The notes below the pieces were generated by a model. That model did not search any database. It saw only the letters and a list, made by a program, of their open reading frames with translations, and had not been told where the DNA came from. From Streptomyces sp. NBC_01431 (lineage in GTDB: Bacteria > Actinomycetota > Actinomycetes > Streptomycetales > Streptomycetaceae): a DNA stretch of 64,000 nt. The stretch lies in contig NZ_CP109496.1 of assembly GCF_036231355.1 (NCBI RefSeq), positions 4,030,001 to 4,094,000 on the forward strand, given 5' to 3'. A program made the translations under genes and the position numbers. Below, in pieces: positions 1 through 7,781 of this stretch; within the stretch, counting starts at the first letter, position 1, and each line of letters starts with the position of its first letter.

Positions 1-591
1 CAGCTCGCCCAGGAGGTGCGAGGTGACCAGGACCGAGATGCCGAAGTCGGTGTGGATGCGGCGGATCAGGCCGAGCATCTCGTCTCGGCCGACCGGGTCG
101 AGGCCGTTGGTCGGCTCGTCCAGGAGGACCAGCTGGGGGTCGTGGACGAGCGCCTGAGCGAGCTTGACCCGCTGCTTCATGCCGGTCGAGTAGCCCCCGA
201 TGGGGCGGTAGCGCTCCTCGTAGAGGCCCACGTGGCGCAGCGTGTCGGCGGTTCGCTCGCGGGCCGCGGTGGCCGGCAGGCCCGACATGCGCGCCATGTG
301 CACGACGAACTCGGTGGCCGAGACGTCGGGCGGCAGGCAGTCGTGCTCCGGCATGTAGCCCACCCGCTCGCGGATGGCGCTGCCGCTGGTGGCCACGTCG
401 AGGCCGAGCACGGCAGCGGTGCCCTCCGTTGCGGGCGAGAGACCAAGAAGGATCTTGATCAACGTGGACTTGCCGGCTCCGTTGGCGCCCACCAGCCCGG
501 TCACGCCGGGGCCGATGTCCAACGAGAGCCGGTCAAGCGCGGTCACCCTGGGGAACCGCTTGCTCAGGCTTTCGGTCGCGATCACAGTCAC
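1..591 (-). CDS. ABC transporter ATP-binding protein (N-terminal part, runs off the window)
   Basis: Reading leftward from GTG 591 (GTG 585 is an alternative) gives about 197 residues of an ABC ATPase. Visible are Walker A GANGAGKST, the Q-loop region VGYMPEHD, an ABC signature written YSTGMKQR, Walker B LVLLDEP and the H-loop region VTSHLLGEL. The protein should couple ATP hydrolysis in the cytoplasm to an export permease encoded further left, outside the window. The layout resembles the NatA/CcmA-like single-NBD exporters common in actinobacteria. The substrate cannot be told. The gene is divergent from the M24 peptidase gene, with two DnaA-box-like sequences in the gap. The C-terminus is missing only because the window ends. 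Confidence 0.9.
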   Translation of the reverse strand, partial: MTVIATESLSKRFPRVTALDRLSLDIGPGVTGLVGANGAGKSTLIKILLGLSPATEGTAAVLGLDVATSGSAIRERVGYMPEHDCLPPDVSATEFVVHMARMSGLPATAARERTADTLRHVGLYEERYRPIGGYSTGMKQRVKLAQALVHDPQLVLLDEPTNGLDPVGRDEMLGLIRRIHTDFGISVLVTSHLLGEL

Positions 592-725
592 GTCATCGAC
601 GGTAGTGGCGCAGGACACACGAAGCGTCAGACCAGGCGGCTGGATCGGTGTCCGACTCCAGAGGTACGGACCCGTAGGGGACCCCGTACGTGAGGCTGAT
701 GGGCTCACTCCGGCGGTGCACGGAG

Positions 726-752
726 TTGTCCACAACCGGCTCGTCGTCCACA
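726..752. promoter_or_regulatory. Pair of DnaA-box-like 9-mers in a divergent intergenic region
   Basis: TTGTCCACA at 726-734 matches the Streptomyces DnaA-box consensus, and TCGTCCACA at 744-752 is one base off. Both have the same orientation, with starts 18 bp apart. They lie between the divergent ABC ATPase (start 591) and M24 peptidase (start 843) genes. The function is inferred; DnaA binding or titration is possible. Confidence 0.5.
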
Positions 753-842
753 GGCTGGTGCGGGCCCCTTGACGCAGCCGCCGAGCATTGTCACATTCAT
801 CAGTGTCAAGTTACGCACGCGTAGGGCGACAGGGGTGGACGG

Positions 843-1691
843 ATGCCATCAGCGGTGAAGGCTGAACTCGACACGCGACTGCGCGGGTTCAGGGAGGTGC
901 AGAGCCTCGCGTACGAGTGCGCGGAGGCGGTTGCCGCCCAGCTCAAGCCCGGTGTGACCGAGCGCGAGGCGGCACGGATGCAGCGGGACTGGCTGCGCGG
1001 ACGGGGGGTGCGCGACTGGTTCCACCTGCCGTTCGCCTGGTTCGGCGACCGGACGGCGTTCGTGAACTTCCGTGTGCCCCTTCAGTTCTTCCCCACCAAC
1101 CGGCGCCTGGAGGCGGGGATGCCATTCATCCTCGACATGGCCCCGGTCCACAAGGGCTTCACCGCGGACATCGGCTACTCGGGCTGCCTCGGACTCAACC
1201 CGGTGCACAACAGGCTGCTCGCCGACCTGGAGGCGCACCGCGAACTGATCCTGCGCGAGGTGCGCGAGAAGCGGCCGCTGCGCGAGATCTACGAGGACGT
1301 GGACCGCCTCATGGTCCGCCAGGGCTATGCCAACCGGCACCGCGCCTATCCGTTCGGCGTGATCGCCCACAAGATCGACCAGGTGAAGGAACGCCGCTGG
1401 TCGCCGAATGTGTTCGGGTTCGGCACCCAGGCGCTCAAGGGGCTGGCGAGCGACGCGGTGCACGGCCACCGGGACGGCTGGTCGCCGCTGTGGTCCCCGT
1501 ACAAGTTTTCCGACCACCCTCCACAGCCCGGACTGTGGGCGGTCGAGCCGCACCTCGGCTTCCGGGGTACGGGCGCGAAGTTCGAGGAGATCCTGGTCGT
1601 GACCGACTCCAGGGACCCCGAGCAGAGCGCGTTCTGGCTGGACGACGACCTGCCGCACGTGCGGCGCTGGGCCGAGGAGAAAGCGGCGTGA
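843..1691 (+). CDS. M24 family metallopeptidase (Xaa-Pro aminopeptidase-like)
   Basis: The 282-residue protein has the pita-bread fold signature of M24 peptidases. The N-terminal half carries the FILDMAPVHKGFTADIGYSG segment, where Asp98 and Asp109 fit the first two metal-ligand positions. A C-terminal WAVEPHLGF ... EILVVTD segment fits the paired glutamate ligands. The family cleaves N-terminal residues next to proline or, in creatinase-like members, breaks C-N bonds of small molecules. The protein has no signal peptide and should be cytoplasmic. Its TGA overlaps the GTG of the next gene (GTGA), so the two are translationally coupled. Sharing an operon with lipid-type enzymes suggests a small-molecule rather than a peptide substrate, but this is inference. 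Confidence 0.85.
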   Translation: MPSAVKAELDTRLRGFREVQSLAYECAEAVAAQLKPGVTEREAARMQRDWLRGRGVRDWFHLPFAWFGDRTAFVNFRVPLQFFPTNRRLEAGMPFILDMAPVHKGFTADIGYSGCLGLNPVHNRLLADLEAHRELILREVREKRPLREIYEDVDRLMVRQGYANRHRAYPFGVIAHKIDQVKERRWSPNVFGFGTQALKGLASDAVHGHRDGWSPLWSPYKFSDHPPQPGLWAVEPHLGFRGTGAKFEEILVVTDSRDPEQSAFWLDDDLPHVRRWAEEKAA

Positions 1692-3463
1692 GCATGGCGA
1701 GCGTAACCATCGAAGGGGCGCGCGAGCGCTGGGTGCGGACCGGCGGCATCGAACTGTGCGTCGCCGAGCTGGGCGACGACTCGCAGCCCACCGTGCTCCT
1801 CGTGCACGGCTACCCGGACAGCAAGGAGGTGTGGTCCGAGGTCGCCGAACGGCTGGCGGAGCGCTTCCACGTGGTGCTGTACGACGTCCGCGGGCACGGC
1901 CGCTCCACTGCGCCGACCCCGCTGCGCGGCGGCTTCACCCTGGAGAAGCTGACGGACGACTTCCTCGCGGTGGCCGACGCGGTCAGCCCGGACCGGCCGG
2001 TGCACCTGGTCGGCCACGACTGGGGCTCGGTGCAGGGCTGGGAATTCGCGACGGTCAGGCGCACCGAGGGCCGCATCGCCTCCTTCACGTCGATGTCGGG
2101 GCCCTCACTCGACCACTTCGGGCACTGGATCAAGAACCGGATGAGTCACCCCACCCCGCGCAAGGTGGGCCAGCTCCTCGGCCAGGGCGCCAAGTCCTGG
2201 TACGTGTACATGCTGCACACCCCGGTCCTTCCGGAACTCGCCTGGCGCGGCCCGCTCGGCAAGCGGTGGCCGAAGATCCTCCAGCGCGTGGAGAAGGTGC
2301 CCGCCGACGGCTATCCGACGGAGTCCCTGGCTCAGGACGCGGCGCACGGCGCCTGGCTCTACCGGGACAACGTCCGTGCCCGGCTGCGCCGGCCCCGCAC
2401 CGACGCCTACGCCCATGTGCCCGTCCAGCTGGTCACCCCGCTCGACGACGCGTTCCTGTCGCCGAAGCTGTACGCCGAACTGGAACAGTGGGCTCCGCAG
2501 TTGGTGCGGCGGACCCTTCGGGCCAAGCACTGGGTGTCGCGCACCAGGCCGGACCAACTGGCTGCCTGGATCAGAGAGTTCGTCCGCGCCAACGAGGACG
2601 GCATACCGGCGCAGGACGCGGTGGCGACCGGCCCGTACGCGGACCGGTTCGGCGGCCAGCTGGTTCTGGTCACGGGCGCGGCGAGCGGCATCGGCCGGGC
2701 CACCGCTTTCGCGTTCGCCGAGGCCGGCGCCCGGGTCGTGGCCGTGGACCGGGACGCGGAGGGCGCCACCCGGACCGCGGAGATGTCCCGCCTGATCGGC
2801 GCGCCCGAGGCCTGGGGCGAGACCGTGGACGTCAGCGACGAGCAGGCAATGGAGAAGCTCGCCGAGAAGGTCGCCACCGAATACGGCGTCGTCGACGTCC
2901 TCGTCAACAACGCCGGGATCGGCCTTTCGGGCTCCTTCTTCGACACCACGGCCGAGGACTGGAAGAAGGTCCTCGACGTCAATCTGTGGGGCGTCATCCA
3001 CGGCTGCCGCGTCTTCGGCAAGCAGATGGCCGAGCGCGGCCAGGGCGGCCACATCGTCAACACCGCGTCCGCCGCCGCCTACCAGCCCTCCCGGGCGCTG
3101 CCCGCCTACAGCACGTCGAAGGCGGCCGTGCTGATGCTCAGCGAGTGCCTGCGCGCCGAACTCGCCGGCCAGGGCATCGGCGTCTCGGCGATCTGCCCCG
3201 GCCTGGTCAACACCAACATCACGTCGACGACGCACTTCGCCGGGACCGACGCACAAGAGGAGAAGCGCCTCCAGAAGAAGACCTCGCGCCTGTACGGACT
3301 GCGCAACTTCCCACCCGAGAAGGTCGCTTCGGCAATCCTGCGGGCCGTGGTGAAGAACGAGGCCGTGGTGCCGGTGACGGCCGAGGCCCGCGGCGCCCGC
3401 CTCATGTCCCGTTTCGCGCCCAGGGCCCTGCGCGCGATCGCCCGGCTGGAGCCGCCGCTGTGA
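1688..3463 (+). CDS. EphD-like fusion: alpha/beta hydrolase plus short-chain dehydrogenase
   Basis: The 591-residue, two-domain enzyme begins at GTG 1688, overlapping the previous stop; ATG 1694 is an alternative. Residues about 15-310 are an alpha/beta hydrolase of the epoxide hydrolase type, with an HGYPD oxyanion motif at 40-44 and the nucleophile motif GHDWGS (Asp111). Residues about 320-590 are an SDR domain with TGAASGIG at 329-336, an NNAG motif and the catalytic pair Tyr474/Lys478 in YSTSK. The length and order of domains match mycobacterial EphD, which acts on long-chain lipids. Here the substrate is unknown. The gene is coupled on both sides by 4-nt overlaps, so it belongs to the 843-5357 cluster. 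Confidence 0.88.
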   Translation: MSMASVTIEGARERWVRTGGIELCVAELGDDSQPTVLLVHGYPDSKEVWSEVAERLAERFHVVLYDVRGHGRSTAPTPLRGGFTLEKLTDDFLAVADAVSPDRPVHLVGHDWGSVQGWEFATVRRTEGRIASFTSMSGPSLDHFGHWIKNRMSHPTPRKVGQLLGQGAKSWYVYMLHTPVLPELAWRGPLGKRWPKILQRVEKVPADGYPTESLAQDAAHGAWLYRDNVRARLRRPRTDAYAHVPVQLVTPLDDAFLSPKLYAELEQWAPQLVRRTLRAKHWVSRTRPDQLAAWIREFVRANEDGIPAQDAVATGPYADRFGGQLVLVTGAASGIGRATAFAFAEAGARVVAVDRDAEGATRTAEMSRLIGAPEAWGETVDVSDEQAMEKLAEKVATEYGVVDVLVNNAGIGLSGSFFDTTAEDWKKVLDVNLWGVIHGCRVFGKQMAERGQGGHIVNTASAAAYQPSRALPAYSTSKAAVLMLSECLRAELAGQGIGVSAICPGLVNTNITSTTHFAGTDAQEEKRLQKKTSRLYGLRNFPPEKVASAILRAVVKNEAVVPVTAEARGARLMSRFAPRALRAIARLEPPL

Positions 3464-4392
3464 GCACGGAACGCCGAGAAGGCACGGACGGTGAGGAGCA
3501 CTACTGGATAACCCCGCGCAGGGTCTCGTTCGACTGGGACGAGACACCGCTGCACTGGATACCCGGCGAGCCCACCGCCACCCATGTCATCAATGTGCTG
3601 CACCTGCTGCTCCCGGCGGGCGAGCGGTGGTTCGTGAAGGTGTTCAAGGAGGCTCTGCCCCTGGTCACCGACCCGGTGCTGCTCAAGGACGTCAAGGGCT
3701 TCATGGGCCAGGAGGCGACGCACAGTGTGCAGCACGCGTACGTCCTGGACCATCTGGCGGCGCAGCGCCTGGACACCGCCGACTACACCCGGCACGTCGA
3801 CTTCCTCTTCGAGAAACTCCTCGGCGAGAAACCGCCGTTGGGGGCGCCCGTCCCCACGCAGGAATGGCTGCGTTTCCGGCTCTCGCTGATCGCCGCGATC
3901 GAGCAGTTCACGGCGGTCCTCGGCAACTGGGTGCTGCACGCCGAGGGACTGGACCGGGCCGGCTCGGACGCGGTCATGCTGGATCTGCTGCGCTGGCACG
4001 GCGCGGAGGAGGTCGAGCACCGGGCGGTCGCCTTCGACATGTACCAGCACTGCGGCGGAGAGCCGCTGCTCCGCTACGCCCGCCGCGTCGAGGGCATGGC
4101 GGTGGTCGCCCCGGTGCTGCTGTGGCTGTGGGTGTGGGGCGCCTCCTATCTGATCCGGCACGATCCCCAACTCAACGGCCAACTGCGCTACTCGCTGCGC
4201 GAGCACAACCGGGCCGTGCGCCGGGGTCTGCTGCCCAGCTGGAAGGAGCTGGGTACGGCCATACCCCGCTACTTCCGCCGGTCGTACCATCCCTCGCAGG
4301 AGGGCTCCCTGCGCAAGGCCGTCGACTACCTCGCGACCTCGCCGGCGGCCCGAGCGGCGGCGGGCGCGCTGGGCCGCGCCGCCTTGGGTTAG
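3460..4392 (+). CDS. Metal-dependent hydrolase (PF10118 type)
   Basis: The 310-residue protein starts at GTG 3460, which overlaps the upstream stop. It carries a histidine/glutamate-rich helical core typical of the PF10118 family: EATHSVQH near residues 85-92 and WHGAEEVEHRAVAFDMYQH in the middle. These motifs fit a di-metal helical bundle. A hydrophobic stretch VVAPVLLWLWVWGASYLI suggests membrane association. The family's reaction is poorly characterised; it is often found beside lipid or steroid oxidation genes. Here it follows the EphD-like gene and precedes a MerR regulator by 11 bp, so the four genes probably work on one hydrophobic substrate. Confidence 0.8.
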   Translation: MSTERREGTDGEEHYWITPRRVSFDWDETPLHWIPGEPTATHVINVLHLLLPAGERWFVKVFKEALPLVTDPVLLKDVKGFMGQEATHSVQHAYVLDHLAAQRLDTADYTRHVDFLFEKLLGEKPPLGAPVPTQEWLRFRLSLIAAIEQFTAVLGNWVLHAEGLDRAGSDAVMLDLLRWHGAEEVEHRAVAFDMYQHCGGEPLLRYARRVEGMAVVAPVLLWLWVWGASYLIRHDPQLNGQLRYSLREHNRAVRRGLLPSWKELGTAIPRYFRRSYHPSQEGSLRKAVDYLATSPAARAAAGALGRAALG

Positions 4393-4403
4393 AGGGAGTG
4401 GGA

Positions 4404-5357
4404 TTGTCCGGGCAGTCAGGGGAGCAGCAGGGGACGCCGTCGTCGGCGACGGCCGAGTACCGGATCGAGGACCTGGCGCACGCCAGCGGCGCCACGGTCC
4501 GCACCATCCGCGCGTACCAGGACCGGGGCCTGCTGCCCCGGCCCGAGCGGCGCGGCCGGTCCAACGTGTACGGCGACACCCATCTGGCCCGGCTGCACCA
4601 GATCGCCGATCTACTCGACCGCGGCTACACACTGGCCTCGATCAAGGAGCTCCTGGAAGCCTGGGACGCCGGCCGGGGGCTGGGCGGCATCCTCGGCCTG
4701 GTCGCCGAGGTCAACGGTCCCTGGACCGACGAGGAGGCCGCTCGGATCTCCCGCGCCGAACTCGACGCGACGTTCGGCGGCACCCAGGACGACAAGGCCG
4801 TCGCCGACGCGGTGGAGCTCGGCATCCTGGAACGCATCCCGGGCAACGAATCCGAGTTCCTCGTCCCCAGCCCCCAAGAGCTGGCGGTAGCAGCCGAGTT
4901 GCACGCCGCTGGGGTCCCGCTCGATGCCATCTCTGAGCACCTGCGCGAGTTGCGCGGCCAGGTGGAACACATCGCGGCCCGCTTCCTCGACTTCACCACG
5001 GAGCACGTCTTCGCCCGTTACCTGGACCATCACCCCCCAACCGACGCCGAGGCGGCCGAAGCCGCCGATCTGGTACGTCGCCTGCGTCCGCTCGCCCAGC
5101 AGACCGTCGACGCCGAACTCGCGCGAGCCATGCGCCTGTTCGCGACCAGGCACCTCCAGCGCCACCTCGGCACCCCTGCCGTCGCCCCGCCCGCCGCCGA
5201 CCCCAGTCCGGTGACACTGCCCGAGGACACGATCCGGGCCGTTCAGGCTCTGGTGGGCCCCGACAACATCACTGCGTTCATCACCGCGGCCGCCGAACGC
5301 GAGGTTCAGAGCCGCGTGTTGGACGCCCTCTCTATGTCAACTCAGGTCAAGGAGTAG
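4404..5357 (+). CDS. MerR family transcriptional regulator
   Basis: About 317 residues. TTG 4404 is preferred because AGGGAG lies about 6 nt upstream; GTG 4398 sits too close to that ribosome site. Residues about 12-80 form a MerR winged helix (YRIEDLAHASGATVRTIRAYQDRGLLP). The long C-terminal region, about 230 residues, lacks the cysteine pattern of metal-sensing MerR proteins, so it probably binds an organic ligand. It lies 11 bp behind the metal-dependent hydrolase gene and is the likely local regulator of the 843-5357 cluster. The ligand and operator are not evident from the sequence. Confidence 0.85.
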   Translation: MSGQSGEQQGTPSSATAEYRIEDLAHASGATVRTIRAYQDRGLLPRPERRGRSNVYGDTHLARLHQIADLLDRGYTLASIKELLEAWDAGRGLGGILGLVAEVNGPWTDEEAARISRAELDATFGGTQDDKAVADAVELGILERIPGNESEFLVPSPQELAVAAELHAAGVPLDAISEHLRELRGQVEHIAARFLDFTTEHVFARYLDHHPPTDAEAAEAADLVRRLRPLAQQTVDAELARAMRLFATRHLQRHLGTPAVAPPAADPSPVTLPEDTIRAVQALVGPDNITAFITAAAEREVQSRVLDALSMSTQVKE

Positions 5358-5510
5358 ATGAAGTCCTACTAAATCTATTCATTAGGTACCTAGTTGGCCA
5401 AACTTCGCGATCCGGGCTCCAGTTGTCCACAGCGGAGCCAAATAGCCTGTGGATAACGTGACTTCACTGTGGATCAAACGCAACTACCCTCCTCAATAAG
5501 GTGATTGGCG
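5358..5510. promoter_or_regulatory. Intergenic region with three DnaA-box-like sequences
   Basis: This gap is AT-richer than its surroundings and holds three DnaA-box-like 9-mers within 54 bp. They are TTGTCCACA at 5423-5431, TGTGGATAA at 5448-5456 (TTATCCACA on the other strand) and TGTGGATCA at 5468-5476 (TGATCCACA on the other strand). Starts are spaced 25 and 20 bp. No gene fits here. No divergent promoter explains the density, so a DnaA titration or regulatory site is the most interesting reading; it is unproven. Confidence 0.6.
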
Positions 5511-5663
5511 TCACTGACCGGCGAACCCCTTGCCGTGGAGGCCGAATGGCACACGGCGAGGGAGATGGACCGTCGCGACGGGCGGATCCGAGACGTTCTC
5601 CGCGTCGAGGATGACCGGATCACTGGCGTCCCTCGCCGCGTCGTACCCATAACCGAGGAGCCG
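5511..5663 (-). pseudogene. C-terminal remnant of a carotenoid oxygenase
   Basis: Reading leftward in one frame to TGA 5511-5513 gives 50 residues: RLLGYGYDAARDASDP, then VILDAE, PPVATVHLPRRVPFGLHG and GFAGQ. This is the characteristic C-terminal strand set of carotenoid cleavage dioxygenases (RPE65-type), including the usual HLPxRVPFGFHG ending. Nothing upstream in the frame continues the family, because the gene at 5684-6241 occupies that space in another frame. I therefore read it as a decayed tail of a once complete gene. It has no start and is not expected to be expressed. Confidence 0.6.
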
Positions 5664-5683
5664 CCCCGGACCGGCCGACCGTT

Positions 5684-6241
5684 TCAGGCGGCCTTCTGGG
5701 CGGCGGCGCGGCGGGCGCGCTCCGGGTACTGGGCGGTGATGAACGCGGGAATGGCGAACCCCGCGGCCTGGACGGCTATCGAGGCAGCGCTGCCCAGCGA
5801 CTCCGCCTCGATGACGGCGAGCCCGGCGGCGGTCAGGGTGAAGGCAGCCGCCCAGACAGTGGTCAGCACCACGTTGATCCGGATGAACACGGGGTGGTTC
5901 CACACCTCGCGCGGCGCCTGCCGCTTGGCTATCCCCGTGGTGAAGGGCCGACGGACGGCCAGCGTCGCCCAGGCGGTCAGGGCCAGCCAGCCGGTGGCCA
6001 GCGCGCCGCCGTACTCGCGGAGCCCGCTGTCAGGAGAGGCGAAGGCGATGATGCTCAGAACGGCGAAGAAGGCGATCGTGGACTGCTCAAGCATCAGGGA
6101 GTCGCCGGAGATTCCGCGCTTGCGGTCGTTGTAGAAGAACCAGGCGGCCACGGCGAGGGCAGTGACCGCGCCCCACTGCCAATGTGCGCTGCCGACGGCG
6201 GCGAACGCGATCCACGGGATGAATCCGCGCAGGTAGTTCAT
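5684..6241 (-). CDS. Hypothetical membrane protein
   Basis: The 185-residue protein starts at ATG 6241, with an AAGGGGGG ribosome site just upstream. It has about five hydrophobic segments (for example FIPWIAFAAVGSAHW, TIAFFAVLSIIAFA, GWLALTAWATLAV and VVLTTVWAAAFTLTAAGLAVI) and a basic C-terminus ERARRAAAQKAA, fitting an integral inner-membrane protein. I do not recognise the function. It is divergent from a PadR regulator with inverted repeats between them, so it is probably the regulator's target, as is common for PadR-controlled membrane proteins. Confidence 0.75.
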   Translation of the reverse strand: MNYLRGFIPWIAFAAVGSAHWQWGAVTALAVAAWFFYNDRKRGISGDSLMLEQSTIAFFAVLSIIAFASPDSGLREYGGALATGWLALTAWATLAVRRPFTTGIAKRQAPREVWNHPVFIRINVVLTTVWAAAFTLTAAGLAVIEAESLGSAASIAVQAAGFAIPAFITAQYPERARRAAAQKAA

Positions 6242-6287
6242 GAGGGCCCCCCTTGCTCCGAGCTTTCGCTGCGGTCCACATTCCAAC

Positions 6288-6329
6288 TTCGATATGTCGA
6301 ATATAGAGGGTCCTACTTTGACATGTCAA
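6288..6329. promoter_or_regulatory. Candidate PadR operator region
   Basis: TTGACATGTCAA at 6318-6329 is a perfect 12-bp palindrome, and TTCGATATGTCGAA at 6288-6301 is a near palindrome. Both contain ATGT/ACAT elements typical of PadR operators. They lie between the membrane-protein start (6241) and the PadR start (6353), so binding could control both divergent promoters. The role is inferred from position and motif. Confidence 0.55.
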
Positions 6330-6352
6330 CAGTGGAATGTAGAGTGGCTCCC

Positions 6353-6868
6353 ATGAGCCTCCGCCACGCAGTCCTGGGCCTCCTTGCCGACCGACCGGCA
6401 AGCGGCTACGACCTCATGAAGCTGTTCGAGACCTCCCTCGCCCACGTCTGGTCGGCGACCCAGAGCCAGGTCTACGGCGAGCTGGGGAAGCTGGCCGACA
6501 ACGGGCTGGTCGAAGTGTCCGCCGAAGGGCCGCGCGGCCGGAAGGAGTACGCGATCACGGCGTCGGGCAGAGCCGCACTGCACCACTGGCTCACCGAGGT
6601 CGAGCCAGTCCGCACCCGGCGCAGCGACTCGCTGCTCCGCGTCTTCTTCCTCGGCGAGCTGACCCCGCTCGAAGCGCAGACGTATCTGCGGACCGAGGCC
6701 GAACGCTCGGCCCGCCAGCTCGTGGGCCTCAAAGAAGCGGAAGCCGCCATCGACTGGGGCGACGACGCGATCTCGGTGCACGGCCGCCTCGCGCTGGAGT
6801 ACGGCAAGCGCCTCAGCGCGATGCACGAGGAGTGGGCCCGGTGGGCGGCCGACCAGCTCAAGCCGTAA
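6353..6868 (+). CDS. PadR family transcriptional regulator
   Basis: The 171-residue protein starts at ATG 6353 (MSLRHAVLGLLADRPASGYDL, the usual PadR opening); upstream in-frame starts would overlap the likely operator. Residues 1-80 are a PadR winged helix with the SQVYGELGKLADNGLVE recognition and wing segment and the basic RGRKEYAIT wing. Residues 90-170 are the helical dimerisation domain. It should repress in the absence of a ligand. The divergent membrane-protein gene at 5684-6241 is the obvious target. The ligand is unknown. Confidence 0.88.
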   Translation: MSLRHAVLGLLADRPASGYDLMKLFETSLAHVWSATQSQVYGELGKLADNGLVEVSAEGPRGRKEYAITASGRAALHHWLTEVEPVRTRRSDSLLRVFFLGELTPLEAQTYLRTEAERSARQLVGLKEAEAAIDWGDDAISVHGRLALEYGKRLSAMHEEWARWAADQLKP

Positions 6869-6930
6869 CCAGCCACGCCACCAAGGAAATTGGGGTGCCG
6901 GATCGCTGTGCGACGCGCCACCCTGACCGT

Positions 6931-7521
6931 ATGGCCACAACCTCCAACGAGAGGCCGGGCGATTTTGCGCGGCCGCTCCCGGACGACAGACGCACCGTGA
7001 AGGTGTCCAAATACCTCTCGAAACACCTGCGCCACCAACCCGAGCGCATCGGGCTCGCCCTCGACCCGAACGGCTGGGTGGAGATCGACGTGCTGCTGCG
7101 GGCCGCGGCCGCCCACCGCTTCCCCATCACCCGCGCCGAACTCGACCACGTGGTGGCCACCAACGACAAGCGGCGCTTCGCCGTGCGGGGCGATCGCATC
7201 CGGGCCAGCCAGGGCCATACCGTGGCCGTCGACCTCGGTCTGCCCCCCGCCGAACCGCCCGCGTACCTGTACCACGGCACCGTGGCCCGCAACCTGGAAG
7301 CGATCCGCTCCGAGGGCCTGCGCCCCATGGACCGCCACCACGTGCACCTCTCGACCGACCGCGAGACCGCCGGCCAGGTCGGGGCCCGCCGCGGCCGTCC
7401 CGTCGTGCTGAGCGTGGACGCCGGGGCGATGCACCGAGCGGGGCATGTCTTCCACGTGAGCGCCAACGGGGTGTGGCTGACAGACGCCGTGCCGCCTGAG
7501 TACCTCCGGCTGCCGGCCTGA
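6931..7521 (+). CDS. kptA: RNA 2'-phosphotransferase (KptA/Tpt1 family)
   Basis: The 196-residue protein starts at ATG 6931. It has the family's N-terminal winged-helix segment (VSKYLSKHLRHQPERIGL and DPNGWVEIDVLL) and the C-terminal NAD-binding ADP-ribosyltransferase-like half (YHGTVARNLEAIRSEGL, then HVHLS). Family members transfer a 2'-phosphate from RNA to NAD, releasing ADP-ribose 1''-2'' cyclic phosphate. Bacteria generally lack the tRNA-splicing pathway this serves in fungi, so the physiological substrate here is open. It follows the PadR gene by 62 bp, and nothing obvious links the two. Confidence 0.9.
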   Translation: MATTSNERPGDFARPLPDDRRTVKVSKYLSKHLRHQPERIGLALDPNGWVEIDVLLRAAAAHRFPITRAELDHVVATNDKRRFAVRGDRIRASQGHTVAVDLGLPPAEPPAYLYHGTVARNLEAIRSEGLRPMDRHHVHLSTDRETAGQVGARRGRPVVLSVDAGAMHRAGHVFHVSANGVWLTDAVPPEYLRLPA

Positions 7522-7524
7522 GCC

Positions 7525-7781
7525 GTGTTGCACGCCATGATCGGCTCCATGGGGCATCCGCGTCCGCCCACCACCGAGTCGGTGATCACCGACGTGCCGC
7601 GCGACTTGGCGCCGGCCTTCCCGCGCTCCCTCTACGGTGGGCCCGCCCACTCCAGGGGCGGTTCTTCGCGCCCGGCTGGTGGCTGGTCGTGCCGGTGCCC
7701 GGCGACGGGGTTTACAAGGAACTGGTGCTCGGCGCGCTCACCCCATGGATGAGCGCGCACGTCCGCAGCGCCAAGGGCTAA
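7525..7781 (+). pseudogene. Possible frameshifted small gene of unknown function
   Basis: One frame from about 7537 reads MIGSMGHPRPP ... LAPAFPRSLYGGPAHSRG. At a G-run near 7654-7658 protein-like sequence moves to another frame, giving RFFAPGWWLVVPVP, then DGVYKELVLGALTPWMSAH, to TAA 7779-7781. Restoring one base in the G-run would join the two into an 80-odd residue protein. This could be a true pseudogene, a sequencing slip, or chance. I recognise no family. The end overlaps the stop of the convergent LLM oxidoreductase gene. Confidence 0.35.

Noticed and set aside
917..1687. Open frame extending the EphD-like gene upstream
   Set aside because: It overlaps the well-supported M24 peptidase in another frame; the composition is a GC-rich shadow.
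5505..6134. Plus-strand open frame over the 5684-6241 gene
   Set aside because: Antisense to a membrane protein with a good start and ribosome site; weak protein character.
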